A stretch of 8,832 nt of DNA from an uncultured Bdellovibrio sp. (GTDB taxonomy: Bacteria > Bdellovibrionota > Bdellovibrionia > Bdellovibrionales > Bdellovibrionaceae), in the NCBI RefSeq assembly GCF_946478835.1, contig NZ_CAMLDV010000143.1, positions 1 to 8,832 on the forward strand, given 5' to 3'. The position numbers and the translations under genes were made by a program. Shown in pieces: positions 1 through 6,307 of this stretch. Position 1 is the stretch's first letter, and each line of letters begins with the position of its first letter. The notes beneath the pieces are model-generated. The model saw only the letters and a program-made list of their open reading frames with translations, was not told the origin of the DNA and did no database searches.

Positions 1-360
1 TAAAAAGAAACGCACGGGATCTGTGACCATCGGATTGATCAAAACCGTTTTCTTCACGAGATCTGGATGCTGAGTCGCGAGTCCCCACGAAAGAGCGCCG
101 CCATAACTAAGTCCCGCCACGCTGACTTTTTCGCCGGGAAATGTTTCGCGTATAAACTTCGCCAGCACTTCAATTTGTACCGAGAAAAACAATTTATCCG
201 TGCTCATATAAAGATGTGTGAGATTAGGAATGACTACGCGGTATTGGGAAGAGAGACGATCTGCAATCGCTTCCCAATGATGGACGCTGCCTCCATAACC
301 ATGGAGTAAAATAAGCAGCGGTCCTTGACCTCGTTCCCGGTAAGTAATCTTGTGTGACAT
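1..360 (-). CDS. Alpha/beta hydrolase, N-terminal 120 residues (partial, runs off the left edge)
   Basis: The first 120 residues of an alpha/beta-hydrolase fold protein; the 3' end lies outside the window. The start is the ATG at 360-358. Visible family marks are the oxyanion-hole loop HGYGG at residues 20-24 after a hydrophobic strand (LLILL), and the nucleophile elbow G-L-S-Y-G-G with Ser85 as the likely catalytic serine. The acid and histidine of the triad would be in the missing part. No signal peptide is visible, so it is probably cytoplasmic. The substrate cannot be told; esterase, lipase or C-C hydrolase roles are all possible. The Shine-Dalgarno site is weak (ATAAG), and the gene starts 50 bases after the ferredoxin stop, so it may be read through from that cluster or have its own weak promoter. 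The fold is sure, the function is not. Confidence 0.85.
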   Translation of the reverse strand, partial: MSHKITYRERGQGPLLILLHGYGGSVHHWEAIADRLSSQYRVVIPNLTHLYMSTDKLFFSVQIEVLAKFIRETFPGEKVSVAGLSYGGALSWGLATQHPDLVKKTVLINPMVTDPVRFFL

Positions 361-410
361 TCACATTACTTATCGGTAAAGGCGTCTTAACATTGCACTA
401 GACTAAGGAC
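361..410 (-). other. Short intergenic spacer between ferredoxin and hydrolase genes
   Basis: A 50-base gap. I see no stable hairpin followed by a T-run, so no clear intrinsic terminator for the tyrS-ferredoxin transcript. On the minus strand it carries TTAGTCTAGTGCAATG, which might hold promoter elements, but no convincing -35/-10 pair is present. Confidence 0.4.
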
Positions 411-947
411 CTACTTCTTATCTTTTTTCGGAGCTTCGGATCTGGAGCCGTGTTGATGAGATTTTTGGTGCTGATGGTGATGCTGTCGCTGTCCCTCGTT
501 AGCTTCAGCTTTCGGGTTCTGCTGTCCCCCGCTTGGCCGATTATCGCCACCACTGCCTTCGATCTTCTCAGCTAAAAGCATTGTGTCGTTCACAGCTTTA
601 GATTCGACTTGTTTGTTCGTACGGAAGCCACGAATTTTCTTCGTTTGATTTTCCGCGCGTTCCACTTGCTCGGTCAAATCCACAGTCACGTTACCAAAGC
701 AGCGTACTTGGCAACTCAATCGGCGGCCATCGATAAAGTAATTTGTACCGATAAGACTCAACTCCGCTTTCGTTGGCGGAAGAATATTTGATTCGCCTTC
801 CGCGATACGCACACGGCATTCTGCACAGGAAGGAACACCTTTGCAGATCGAGCGGATTTCCAAATGATTTTCCGTCGCAATTTGCAGGAGACTCTTATCC
901 GGAGTCGCCTCGACTTCAACATTTTGCGGAAGAAATTTAATTTTCAT
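411..947 (-). CDS. [2Fe-2S] ferredoxin with long His-rich C-terminal tail
   Basis: A 178-residue protein whose first 95 residues or so form a plant/adrenodoxin-type [2Fe-2S] ferredoxin domain. The cluster ligands are read as Cys35, Cys41, Cys44 and Cys79 (C-x5-C-x2-C-x34-C), with an extra Cys83. It is probably a soluble cytoplasmic one-electron carrier; the partner is unknown. Residues from about 96 to 178 are a low-complexity polar extension, rich in Gly, Gln, Lys and Glu, with six histidines in residues 156-166 (HHHQHQKSHQH), far beyond the usual 100-120 residue domain. The ATG shares one base with the tyrS stop (TAATG), so translation is probably coupled to tyrS, and AAGG lies just upstream inside the tyrS end. 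The tail may bind metal or be a disordered linker; this is inference. Confidence 0.88.
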   Translation of the reverse strand: MKIKFLPQNVEVEATPDKSLLQIATENHLEIRSICKGVPSCAECRVRIAEGESNILPPTKAELSLIGTNYFIDGRRLSCQVRCFGNVTVDLTEQVERAENQTKKIRGFRTNKQVESKAVNDTMLLAEKIEGSGGDNRPSGGQQNPKAEANEGQRQHHHQHQKSHQHGSRSEAPKKDKK

Positions 948-2152
948 TACTTAACCTTTATCTTAACGAACTTCTTCTTTCCGGCTTTCACGACGAAGCT
1001 CTGACCCGATTTTAAATCCATTTTGAGTTTTGGATCAGAGATTTTTTCGCTGTCAATTTGCACGCCGCCACCCTGGATAAGTCTGGAACCTTCGCCGTTC
1101 GAAGCGACAAGCCCCGCCTTCACCATCAAAGCAGGCAAGCCCACTTGAGCTTCGGCTTCGACTTCAAATTCAGGCACATCGTCAGGGAGACCTTTTTCGA
1201 CGAAGATACGATTAAACTCATCTTCAGCAGCCTGAGCCGCCGCTTCGGAGTGGAAACGTTTGATTAAGAACTTCGCCAAATTCACTTTTACTTCACGAGG
1301 ATGTTTGCGTTTTTCATTCACATCCGTTTTAAGCTGCGACAACTGATTCGCCGTGATGTCCGTCAAGAGTTCATACCAACGGTACATCAAATCATCAGAG
1401 ATACGCATGGTCTTACCGAACATATCTTTGGGAGTATCCACAACGGAAATATAGTTATCCAAAGACTTGGACATTTTATTAACGCCATCAATGCCCTCAA
1501 GAATTGGCATCGTCAAAACACATTGTGCTTCCTGCCCGTAAGCGGACTGCATCGCGCGTCCCACAAGCAAATTGAATTTTTGATCTGTACCACCCAACTC
1601 GACATCGGCCTTTAAAGCCACAGAGTCATAACCTTGAGTCAAGGGATACAAAAATTCATGAATGCCAATTGGAGTTCCCGATTTGTAGCGCTTTGTGAAA
1701 TCATCACGCTCTAGCATTTGCGCCACTGTGTACTGCGCTGACATGCGGATAAATTCCGCCGGAGTCATTTTGCCAATCCACGAAGAGTTGTAAACGATTT
1801 CGGTTTTTTCAGGATCTAAGATTTTAAAAATTTGTTTTGCGTAAGTGCGACCGTTTTCTTCGATTTCTTCACGAGTGAGCATCGGACGAGTCGTATTTTT
1901 TCCTGAAGGATCCCCGATCATCGCCGTGAAATCGCCAATCAAGAAGTAAACTTTGTGTCCCAGCTCTTGGAAAGTTCTCAGCTTATTGATCACGACTGTG
2001 TGACCAATGTGAATATCAGGACGCGTGGGATCTGCTCCCAACTTGATATTCAAGGGCTGACCTTTTTTTAGTTTCTTCAGCAGGTCCTCGTCACTGATAA
2101 ACTCAGCAACACCGAACTTGATTCTTTCTAACTGTTCTTCAGGACGCATCAT
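947..2152 (-). CDS. tyrS: Tyrosyl-tRNA synthetase
   Basis: This 401-residue protein is a class I aminoacyl-tRNA synthetase that charges tRNA-Tyr with tyrosine using ATP. It has the HIGH signature at residues 48-51, the tyrosine/ATP pocket segment [12 protein letters not shown], the LGGTDQKFN stretch typical of TyrRS, and KMSKS at 226-230. A C-terminal S4-like RNA-binding domain follows (about 335-401, including [12 protein letters not shown]). KMSKS rather than KFGKS, and the length of about 400, place it in the TyrZ-like bacterial subgroup. All signatures are intact. The start ATG at 2152 overlaps the rny stop by four bases (ATGA), and the stop shares a base with the ferredoxin ATG, so it sits in a translationally coupled rny-tyrS-ferredoxin unit. 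The second Met codon directly after it is an equally possible start. Confidence 0.97.
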   Translation of the reverse strand: MMRPEEQLERIKFGVAEFISDEDLLKKLKKGQPLNIKLGADPTRPDIHIGHTVVINKLRTFQELGHKVYFLIGDFTAMIGDPSGKNTTRPMLTREEIEENGRTYAKQIFKILDPEKTEIVYNSSWIGKMTPAEFIRMSAQYTVAQMLERDDFTKRYKSGTPIGIHEFLYPLTQGYDSVALKADVELGGTDQKFNLLVGRAMQSAYGQEAQCVLTMPILEGIDGVNKMSKSLDNYISVVDTPKDMFGKTMRISDDLMYRWYELLTDITANQLSQLKTDVNEKRKHPREVKVNLAKFLIKRFHSEAAAQAAEDEFNRIFVEKGLPDDVPEFEVEAEAQVGLPALMVKAGLVASNGEGSRLIQGGGVQIDSEKISDPKLKMDLKSGQSFVVKAGKKKFVKIKVK

Positions 2153-3714
2153 CGTGCATGCTCCACACTGCGAGTTTCACGAACCACAGTCACTTTCACC
2201 TGGCCCGCTTGAGGCATTTCTCTTTCGATTTTACGAGCGATATCACGAGACAGCATCACAGCCTGGTCGTCCGTCACTTTGCTGCTTTCTACAAGCACGC
2301 GAACGTCTTTACCGGCTTGCAGAGCCAATGTTTTAAGAACACCGTCAAAGCTATTACCGATGCTTTCAAGATCTTCCAAACGATGGATGAAAGAATCCAT
2401 TTGTGGACGACGAGCCCCCGGACGAGAGCTAGAAAGGATGAAGGCTGCATGCACAATCCAAGCAAGGATGGAATGCGGTTTTTCTTCTTCGTCATGGGCA
2501 CGGATGGCGTGGCAGACGTCTTCAGATTCGTTGTATTTTTTCGCCGCTTCAGCGCCGACAAAGGCGTAACTGCCTTCGGCTGTGTGATCAATCGCCTTAC
2601 CGATATTGTGCAAAAGACCCGCGCGACGAGCGAGTTTCACGTTCACACCCATTTCACCGGCAAGAAGTCCCGCGATTTGTGCGACTTCCAATGCTTGGTT
2701 CAAAGCGTTTTGACCTTGGTATGAGCGATATTTCAAACCGCCGATAATTTTAACCAGCTCAGGATGCATGTTTGGAATACCAAGTTCCATCACATGACGT
2801 TCACCCTCTTCTTTGATGGATTTCATCAATTCGTTACGTTGTTTCTCAACAACTTCTTCGATACGCGCCGGATGCACGCGACCGTCTTCCATCAATTTTT
2901 CAATTGTACGACGAGCGAGTTCACGACGAACAGGATCGAAACCAGAAATCACGACAGCTTCCGGAGTATCATCGACGATCAAGTCAACACCACAAAGAGC
3001 TTCCAGTGTACGAATATTACGACCTTCACGGCCGATGATTTTCCCCTTCATCTCATCGTTTGGAAGAGCCAAAACACTCACCGTGCGCTCAGACGTGTAT
3101 TCAGAAGCGAAGCGAGAAAGTGCTGTCGCCAAAATGCGTTTTGCTTTTTTATCGGCTTCTTTGTTTGCTTCTTCTTCAATTTGCGCGATCTTTTTTGCGG
3201 CCTCTTGTTTTGCTTCGTCCTCCAGAGCGTTCAAAAGCTGACGACGAGCTTCTTCTTGCGACATTGCTGCCACAGATTCTAATTTTTGTTTCAACTCACC
3301 GATATGAGCTTCGCCTTTTTTCTCAAGATCTTTGATGCGATTTTCAGAGATTGCGATTTTTTCTTCGCGGTCTTTCAGTGAATTCAAATAACGATCGTTT
3401 TCTTCCATCTTGTGCTTGAATTGATCGTCGATCTCTTTCAAACGGCGCTCGAGTTGAGATTCTTTATTTTTAACTGTAGATTTTTGTTTGTGAATATCCG
3501 CTTCAACGTTTTTACGGGCGCGGGCTTCAAAATCTTTGGCTTTCGTTTCTGAATCTTTTTTGATTTTCGCGGCTTCTGATTTCGCCTTGTTTACGATTCT
3601 CTCAGCTTCGATACGTGCTGATTTCTTTTTGTTCTCATCCTGAAGACGCTTAATGATGAATACAACGGCTCCGCCCAACAACACACCGATAATTGCGGTG
3701 ATAACTAACTCCAT
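2149..3714 (-). CDS. rny: RNase Y homologue with degenerate HD active site
   Basis: RNase Y is a membrane-anchored endoribonuclease that starts mRNA decay. The ATG at 3714 is chosen because AGGAG lies 8 bases upstream; it gives 521 residues, matching the family's length of about 520. Starting at 3741 would add nine residues with no better signal. Order of domains: N-terminal membrane helix (about 2-24), long charged coiled coil (about 25-200), KH RNA-binding domain with the loop G228-R-E-G231, HD domain (about 335-430), and a conserved C-terminal region ending [14 protein letters not shown]. The fold is clear, but the HD metal ligands are altered: Gln340 where His is expected (LNQALEVAQ), His369-Asn370 instead of His-Asp, His407-Asp408 instead of His-His, and Phe425 instead of Asp before the LSSSRPGAR segment. 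It is probably inactive as an HD nuclease, or works differently. It is coupled to 5-FCL upstream and tyrS downstream. Confidence 0.95.
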   Translation of the reverse strand: MELVITAIIGVLLGGAVVFIIKRLQDENKKKSARIEAERIVNKAKSEAAKIKKDSETKAKDFEARARKNVEADIHKQKSTVKNKESQLERRLKEIDDQFKHKMEENDRYLNSLKDREEKIAISENRIKDLEKKGEAHIGELKQKLESVAAMSQEEARRQLLNALEDEAKQEAAKKIAQIEEEANKEADKKAKRILATALSRFASEYTSERTVSVLALPNDEMKGKIIGREGRNIRTLEALCGVDLIVDDTPEAVVISGFDPVRRELARRTIEKLMEDGRVHPARIEEVVEKQRNELMKSIKEEGERHVMELGIPNMHPELVKIIGGLKYRSYQGQNALNQALEVAQIAGLLAGEMGVNVKLARRAGLLHNIGKAIDHTAEGSYAFVGAEAAKKYNESEDVCHAIRAHDEEEKPHSILAWIVHAAFILSSSRPGARRPQMDSFIHRLEDLESIGNSFDGVLKTLALQAGKDVRVLVESSKVTDDQAVMLSRDIARKIEREMPQAGQVKVTVVRETRSVEHAR

Positions 3715-3732
3715 GATCCTTACTCCTGATAC
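3715..3732 (-). promoter_or_regulatory. rny ribosome binding site overlapping the 5-FCL stop
   Basis: On the minus strand AGGAG precedes the rny ATG by 8 bases and runs into the ancestral 5-FCL stop codon TAA (3722-3720). This Shine-Dalgarno site decides the rny start at 3714. It implies that ribosomes finishing an intact 5-FCL frame would have stopped right at the rny start. Confidence 0.8.
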
Positions 3733-4282
3733 TTCCTGCAATCGACCAAGCCTGATTCGGTGATTAGATAATCCATCACGACATCGTGGGCTTCGGTAGG
3801 CAATGGGTCCTTGGTGACTTGAAAATCAAAACCGATCCCCACTTTAATCCCCTGGTAGTTCATCAAGGTTTTATGAAAAAACCTTGATGAACTACCAGGG
3901 GATTGCCATTCTTATTAAACACTAAACCTGGAATCAGCAGACCTTGGATGTCCTTGAGATCTCGCGCGACAGAGTCAGGGGCTGGTTCCTGAACTCCGTA
4001 AAGACCTAGCACAAAATGTTGTGCTTCAAAGAATTCCAAATGGCCTTCCCGCATTCGCGGAAACACCCAATTCAAGTGAGAGATCTGAAAGACCTCTTCG
4101 ACTTGAGCTTCCTGTGGCAAAGCCCGATAGGCTCCCCAGCGGCCCGATTGCAATTTTAAAAATTCTCGCAATTGGGCATTGAGCTGCTGTTGATTTTGAA
4201 CAAGACCTTGCGCGAACTCTTGAGCGCAAAGAGATTTAAAGAAGGAACGACATTCCTTTTTAGAGCTCCAAGAAACAGACAA
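3720..4282 (-). pseudogene. 5-formyltetrahydrofolate cyclo-ligase, frameshifted at a perfect inverted repeat
   Basis: The intact enzyme (MTHFS, 5-FCL, YgfA) converts 5-formyl-THF to 5,10-methenyl-THF with ATP. The frame opens at a TTG at 4282; no ATG or GTG lies between it and the in-frame stop formed by zapA's own TAA, and GGGGAT serves as a weak Shine-Dalgarno site. Residues 1-127 fit the family (SKKECRSFF, WGAYRALP at 49-56, FPRM at 74-77, GVQEP at 96-100, LLIPGLVFNKNGN at 115-127). After Asn127 the expected glycine-rich G-x-G-x-G-x-YD nucleotide-binding loop is replaced by PLVVHQGFFIKP and a stop (TGA 3865-3863, 139 residues). The family's last 49 residues continue in another frame from 3869 to the TAA at 3722-3720 (TLMNYQGIKVGIGFDFQ, PTEAHDVVMDYLITE). 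The total span of 563 bases is one short of a 187-residue gene. Either a real pseudogene or a sequence artefact; family identity is firm. Confidence 0.88.
3846..3904. repeat. Perfect inverted repeat, 27-bp arms, 5-base loop
   Basis: Arms 3846-3872 and 3878-3904 are exact reverse complements with loop ATGAA (plus strand). Each arm contains CCCCTGGTAGTTCATC or its complement. On the coding strand the downstream arm encodes family-like sequence (TLMNYQGI), while the upstream arm occupies the place of the missing nucleotide-binding loop. The upstream arm therefore appears to be a copied, inverted version of the downstream one. There is no T-run after it, so it is not a standard intrinsic terminator. 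In RNA it would form a very stable hairpin. Confidence 0.97.
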
Positions 4283-4309
4283 TGGATCCCCAAGAAAATC
4301 AAAACAAAG

Positions 4310-4618
4310 TTAGTTGTTCAAAACCTTGTTGCTCTTGGAATTTTCTAGATCAAGTGAAAGCTGCATCGCTTTTTCTTCGAGCTTCTCTAGCTCACGATGG
4401 GCTTTGCGTTTTAAAAGGATCAACTCTTCCGCCAAATTCATCGCTGTCAAAACTGCAGCGTTTTGGAAAGAACCGTTTTTAGTAAGGGACATGGCTTGAT
4501 TCATTTTGCTATTAACAAAATCGACGAGCTCTTGCACAGTGGCATCGTCATGAGAGGTTTTTAGTTTGTAAGGGACACCCGCAATTAGAAAATCGTAGGT
4601 TTTTTTATCAGATGTCAC
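4310..4618 (-). CDS. zapA: Cell division protein ZapA
   Basis: A small ZapA-family protein, which binds FtsZ and promotes bundling of its protofilaments at mid-cell. The N-terminal globular part contains the typical YDFLIAGVPYKLKTSHDDATVQELVDFVNSKM pattern, and the rest is an amphipathic helix/coiled coil (about residues 50-95, rich in Leu, Glu and Lys) used for oligomerisation. Length of about 102 fits. Two GTG starts are in frame, at 4624 and 4618. I prefer 4618 because GAGG lies 5 bases before it; the 4624 start would sit on that Shine-Dalgarno site and add Met-Leu. It is followed after 27 bases by 5-FCL. The zapA-fau(5-FCL) neighbourhood is widely conserved in Proteobacteria, which supports both calls. 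The neighbouring 6S RNA seen in gamma-proteobacteria is absent, as there is no room. Confidence 0.9.
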   Translation of the reverse strand: MTSDKKTYDFLIAGVPYKLKTSHDDATVQELVDFVNSKMNQAMSLTKNGSFQNAAVLTAMNLAEELILLKRKAHRELEKLEEKAMQLSLDLENSKSNKVLNN

Positions 4619-4649
4619 TAGCACCTCAGTTGCAGATCGCCTAAACCTT

Positions 4650-4704
4650 TTAAAACTCTAGAAAAAATCCTAGAACAACACTGCTAAAAGTATATATCTA
4701 AAAG
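4650..4704 (-). promoter_or_regulatory. AT-rich region upstream of zapA, possible promoter or operator
   Basis: Between the 196-aa gene and zapA, reading the minus strand, there is a direct repeat CTTTTAG-N7-CTTTTAG (4704-4684) with ATATATA as spacer. A second pair, TTCTAGGA and TTCTAGAG, lies about 14 bases apart. A weak -35-like TTGTTC (4678-4673) lies 17 bases from a poor -10-like TTTTAA (4655-4650). No intrinsic terminator is seen here, so zapA could be served by readthrough, by a promoter here, or both. Weak evidence. Confidence 0.25.
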
Positions 4705-4720
4705 GTCGATATTCAACAGA

Positions 4721-5311
4721 TTATTTTTTGGAACACGTGCATATAATGCCGAGATCACTCTTATTTTCGCAGAGAATCGAACGCTTATTGGGCTTATCGG
4801 CCAGCTCGATCTCTTCGATGTCTTTAAAGTTCCGGCGATAAGTCGAGACCACGTCATTGAGCTTCGTGTCATTATAGGAGTATTCGTCCGATTTGATCGT
4901 CGAATTCAAAAGAAAGTTATTGATGATATCTTGCTTGGGATTGATGCGCTGATTCTCAGTAAGCTTGATGTCGGTCACAACACCTTTGGCGTCAACCTGC
5001 TGCAAAATCAACTCGGTTTCCATTTTCTTTTCACCGCGAAATTTTGTGCGCAAGATCAAATTCATGCCCTGCTTTTCAGCATCCAAATAGTGGATCTTTC
5101 TTTGACGCAGTTGCGACTGAGACGTCACGAATTTTTCGTCGATAATATCTTTAAGACGATTGAGATCTACTTTGAAAGAGAGCTTTTCATCCTGAAGTTC
5201 AGGGAAACAGCGCATGAGATTTTCATAGGAAACAGAAACAGGCTTAACACCTTGAGCCCACGCAAAGTGAGGCCCAAGTCCTAAAATTAAACTAACAACA
5301 ATCTTTCGCAT
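4721..5311 (-). CDS. Exported protein of unknown function, 196 aa
   Basis: I do not recognise a family. The ATG at 5311 is chosen because GGGAAAGG lies just upstream and a signal peptide starts there: MRK, then the hydrophobic stretch IVVSLILGLG, then a likely signal peptidase I site after HFAWA. An alternative start at 5350 would place 13 unhelpful residues in front. The mature part is about 175 residues, charged and mixed alpha/beta in look, with one Cys near its N-terminus (ENLMRCFPEL). Three cysteines lie close to the C-terminus (one in SILCENKS, then IICTCSKK at the end). It is likely periplasmic or secreted. It starts 13 bases after the stop of the 323-aa exported protein and so is probably the last gene of the transpeptidase operon. 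A role in the envelope is inferred only from location. Confidence 0.82.
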   Translation of the reverse strand: MRKIVVSLILGLGPHFAWAQGVKPVSVSYENLMRCFPELQDEKLSFKVDLNRLKDIIDEKFVTSQSQLRQRKIHYLDAEKQGMNLILRTKFRGEKKMETELILQQVDAKGVVTDIKLTENQRINPKQDIINNFLLNSTIKSDEYSYNDTKLNDVVSTYRRNFKDIEEIELADKPNKRSILCENKSDLGIICTCSKK

Positions 5312-5324
5312 TGAACCTTTCCCA

Positions 5325-6296
5325 TTACATGGGTTCGCAACTCTCCGCATTGGAGCGGTCGCAACCTTCTTGCTGGTCGCTCGTGCAGTACGCGCGGGAC
5401 TCTGTTTTCCATGTACGTGCAGATGAGCAGTCCTCTCCGTCTAGGTTAATGAAGGACTTCACCGCATTCAATGAAAATCCAAAGGTCGATGCATTCTGGG
5501 ACACGTTCCCTACTTTCACAGAGACGGATGGCATATTTTTTCCCTCAGCTTGCACTTTATAGGCACCAGGGAATACGGCCACAAAGTCCTGCTCTGTCAT
5601 TGGAGCTGACACTAAATAACGAGGATGTTTCGAAGGAATCACGTCACCAGGGAATGTGACCCACATTTCTTGAAATGTTCCATCATTAGAAAAGTTATAA
5701 AGCTCACGAAGTCCCATCGGGTCTTTCGCTTTATTCCATGCGCTGCACACGGCGCGAGCGCTACTCGACACTTCACCGTATGCATCAATGCGAGGGCACA
5801 CTTCATAAGTAAAACGTTGAACGTAGTCGCGCTCCCAAAGGCCTGCGATATAAAGATCGCCGAAATTATCTTTATCCAAACGGAAAAGATGACGGTTCAT
5901 CGCAAACATCGTCATATAGATTTTCTTTTGTTCAATCAAAGATGAAAAATCACGATAAACGCGGATCTTCTGACCACGCACTTGTGACGGCACGCTGATT
6001 CTTTCTAAATTTAAAGTCGTCGTGTAACCGCCGCTCACATTCACCATTTCGGGATAAATCGAGTTTTCAAATCCCACGATGTAAGTTCCCGCAGGCACCG
6101 ACGTCGCCGTATTCAAATCAAAAAACACCGGAGCATCACAAGTCCCGCGTTGCCCGACAGCACAGCGAACCGCTTTTACTTTTTGGAAAAGCTGCTGACT
6201 GCCCGCTTGTCCATTCACCTGCAAGGCGCCCAGAGATTGAGCTTGAGCTAAACCTGCAAACAACAATGTCGATACTGCCATCCACCATTTTTTCAT
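5325..6296 (-). CDS. Exported Cys-rich protein of unknown function, 323 aa
   Basis: No family is recognised with confidence. It has a signal peptide (MKKWW, hydrophobic AVSTLLFAGL, cleavage near AQA-Q at residue 19). The mature part contains a Cys45/Cys53 pair (RCAVGQRGTC). A segment PAGTYIVGFENSIYPEMVNVSGGYTTT (split here only by its own turns) resembles the beta-sandwich repeats of PEGA-like surface domains. Two further cysteines lie mid-protein (EVCPRID, RAVCSAW), and four more in a polar tail (290, 304, 312, 320). Eight cysteines suggest disulfides in the periplasm or outside the cell. The ATG at 6296 follows the transpeptidase stop by 11 bases, and TAAGGAG, formed partly by that stop codon, is a strong Shine-Dalgarno site, so the two genes are probably translated together. 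Function is unknown; a wall-related role is suggested by context only. Confidence 0.88.
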   Translation of the reverse strand: MKKWWMAVSTLLFAGLAQAQSLGALQVNGQAGSQQLFQKVKAVRCAVGQRGTCDAPVFFDLNTATSVPAGTYIVGFENSIYPEMVNVSGGYTTTLNLERISVPSQVRGQKIRVYRDFSSLIEQKKIYMTMFAMNRHLFRLDKDNFGDLYIAGLWERDYVQRFTYEVCPRIDAYGEVSSSARAVCSAWNKAKDPMGLRELYNFSNDGTFQEMWVTFPGDVIPSKHPRYLVSAPMTEQDFVAVFPGAYKVQAEGKNMPSVSVKVGNVSQNASTFGFSLNAVKSFINLDGEDCSSARTWKTESRAYCTSDQQEGCDRSNAESCEPM

Positions 6297-6307
6297 AGCT
6301 CAACTCC

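Noticed and set aside
67..309. An 80-codon open frame on the plus strand at the left edge.
   Set aside because: It is antisense to the alpha/beta hydrolase, which has clear HGYGG and G-L-S-Y-G-G motifs.
2158..3282. Long open frames on the plus strand opposite rny (up to 188 codons).
   Set aside because: They lie wholly antisense to a clear RNase Y gene, have no good ribosome binding site, and their Phe/Ser/Arg-rich composition is that expected from the complement of a charged coiled-coil gene.
3715..3741. An rny start nine codons upstream at 3741.
   Set aside because: It lies inside the 5-FCL end, lacks a Shine-Dalgarno site, and would put extra residues before the membrane helix; the AGGAG site supports 3714.
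3846..3904. The long inverted repeat as an intrinsic terminator or an insertion-sequence end.
   Set aside because: No T-run follows on either strand, there is no transposase or target duplication, and one arm is plainly native 5-FCL coding sequence.
4283..4309. A 6S RNA between zapA and 5-FCL, as in gamma-proteobacteria.
   Set aside because: The gap is only 27 bases, too short for any 6S RNA.
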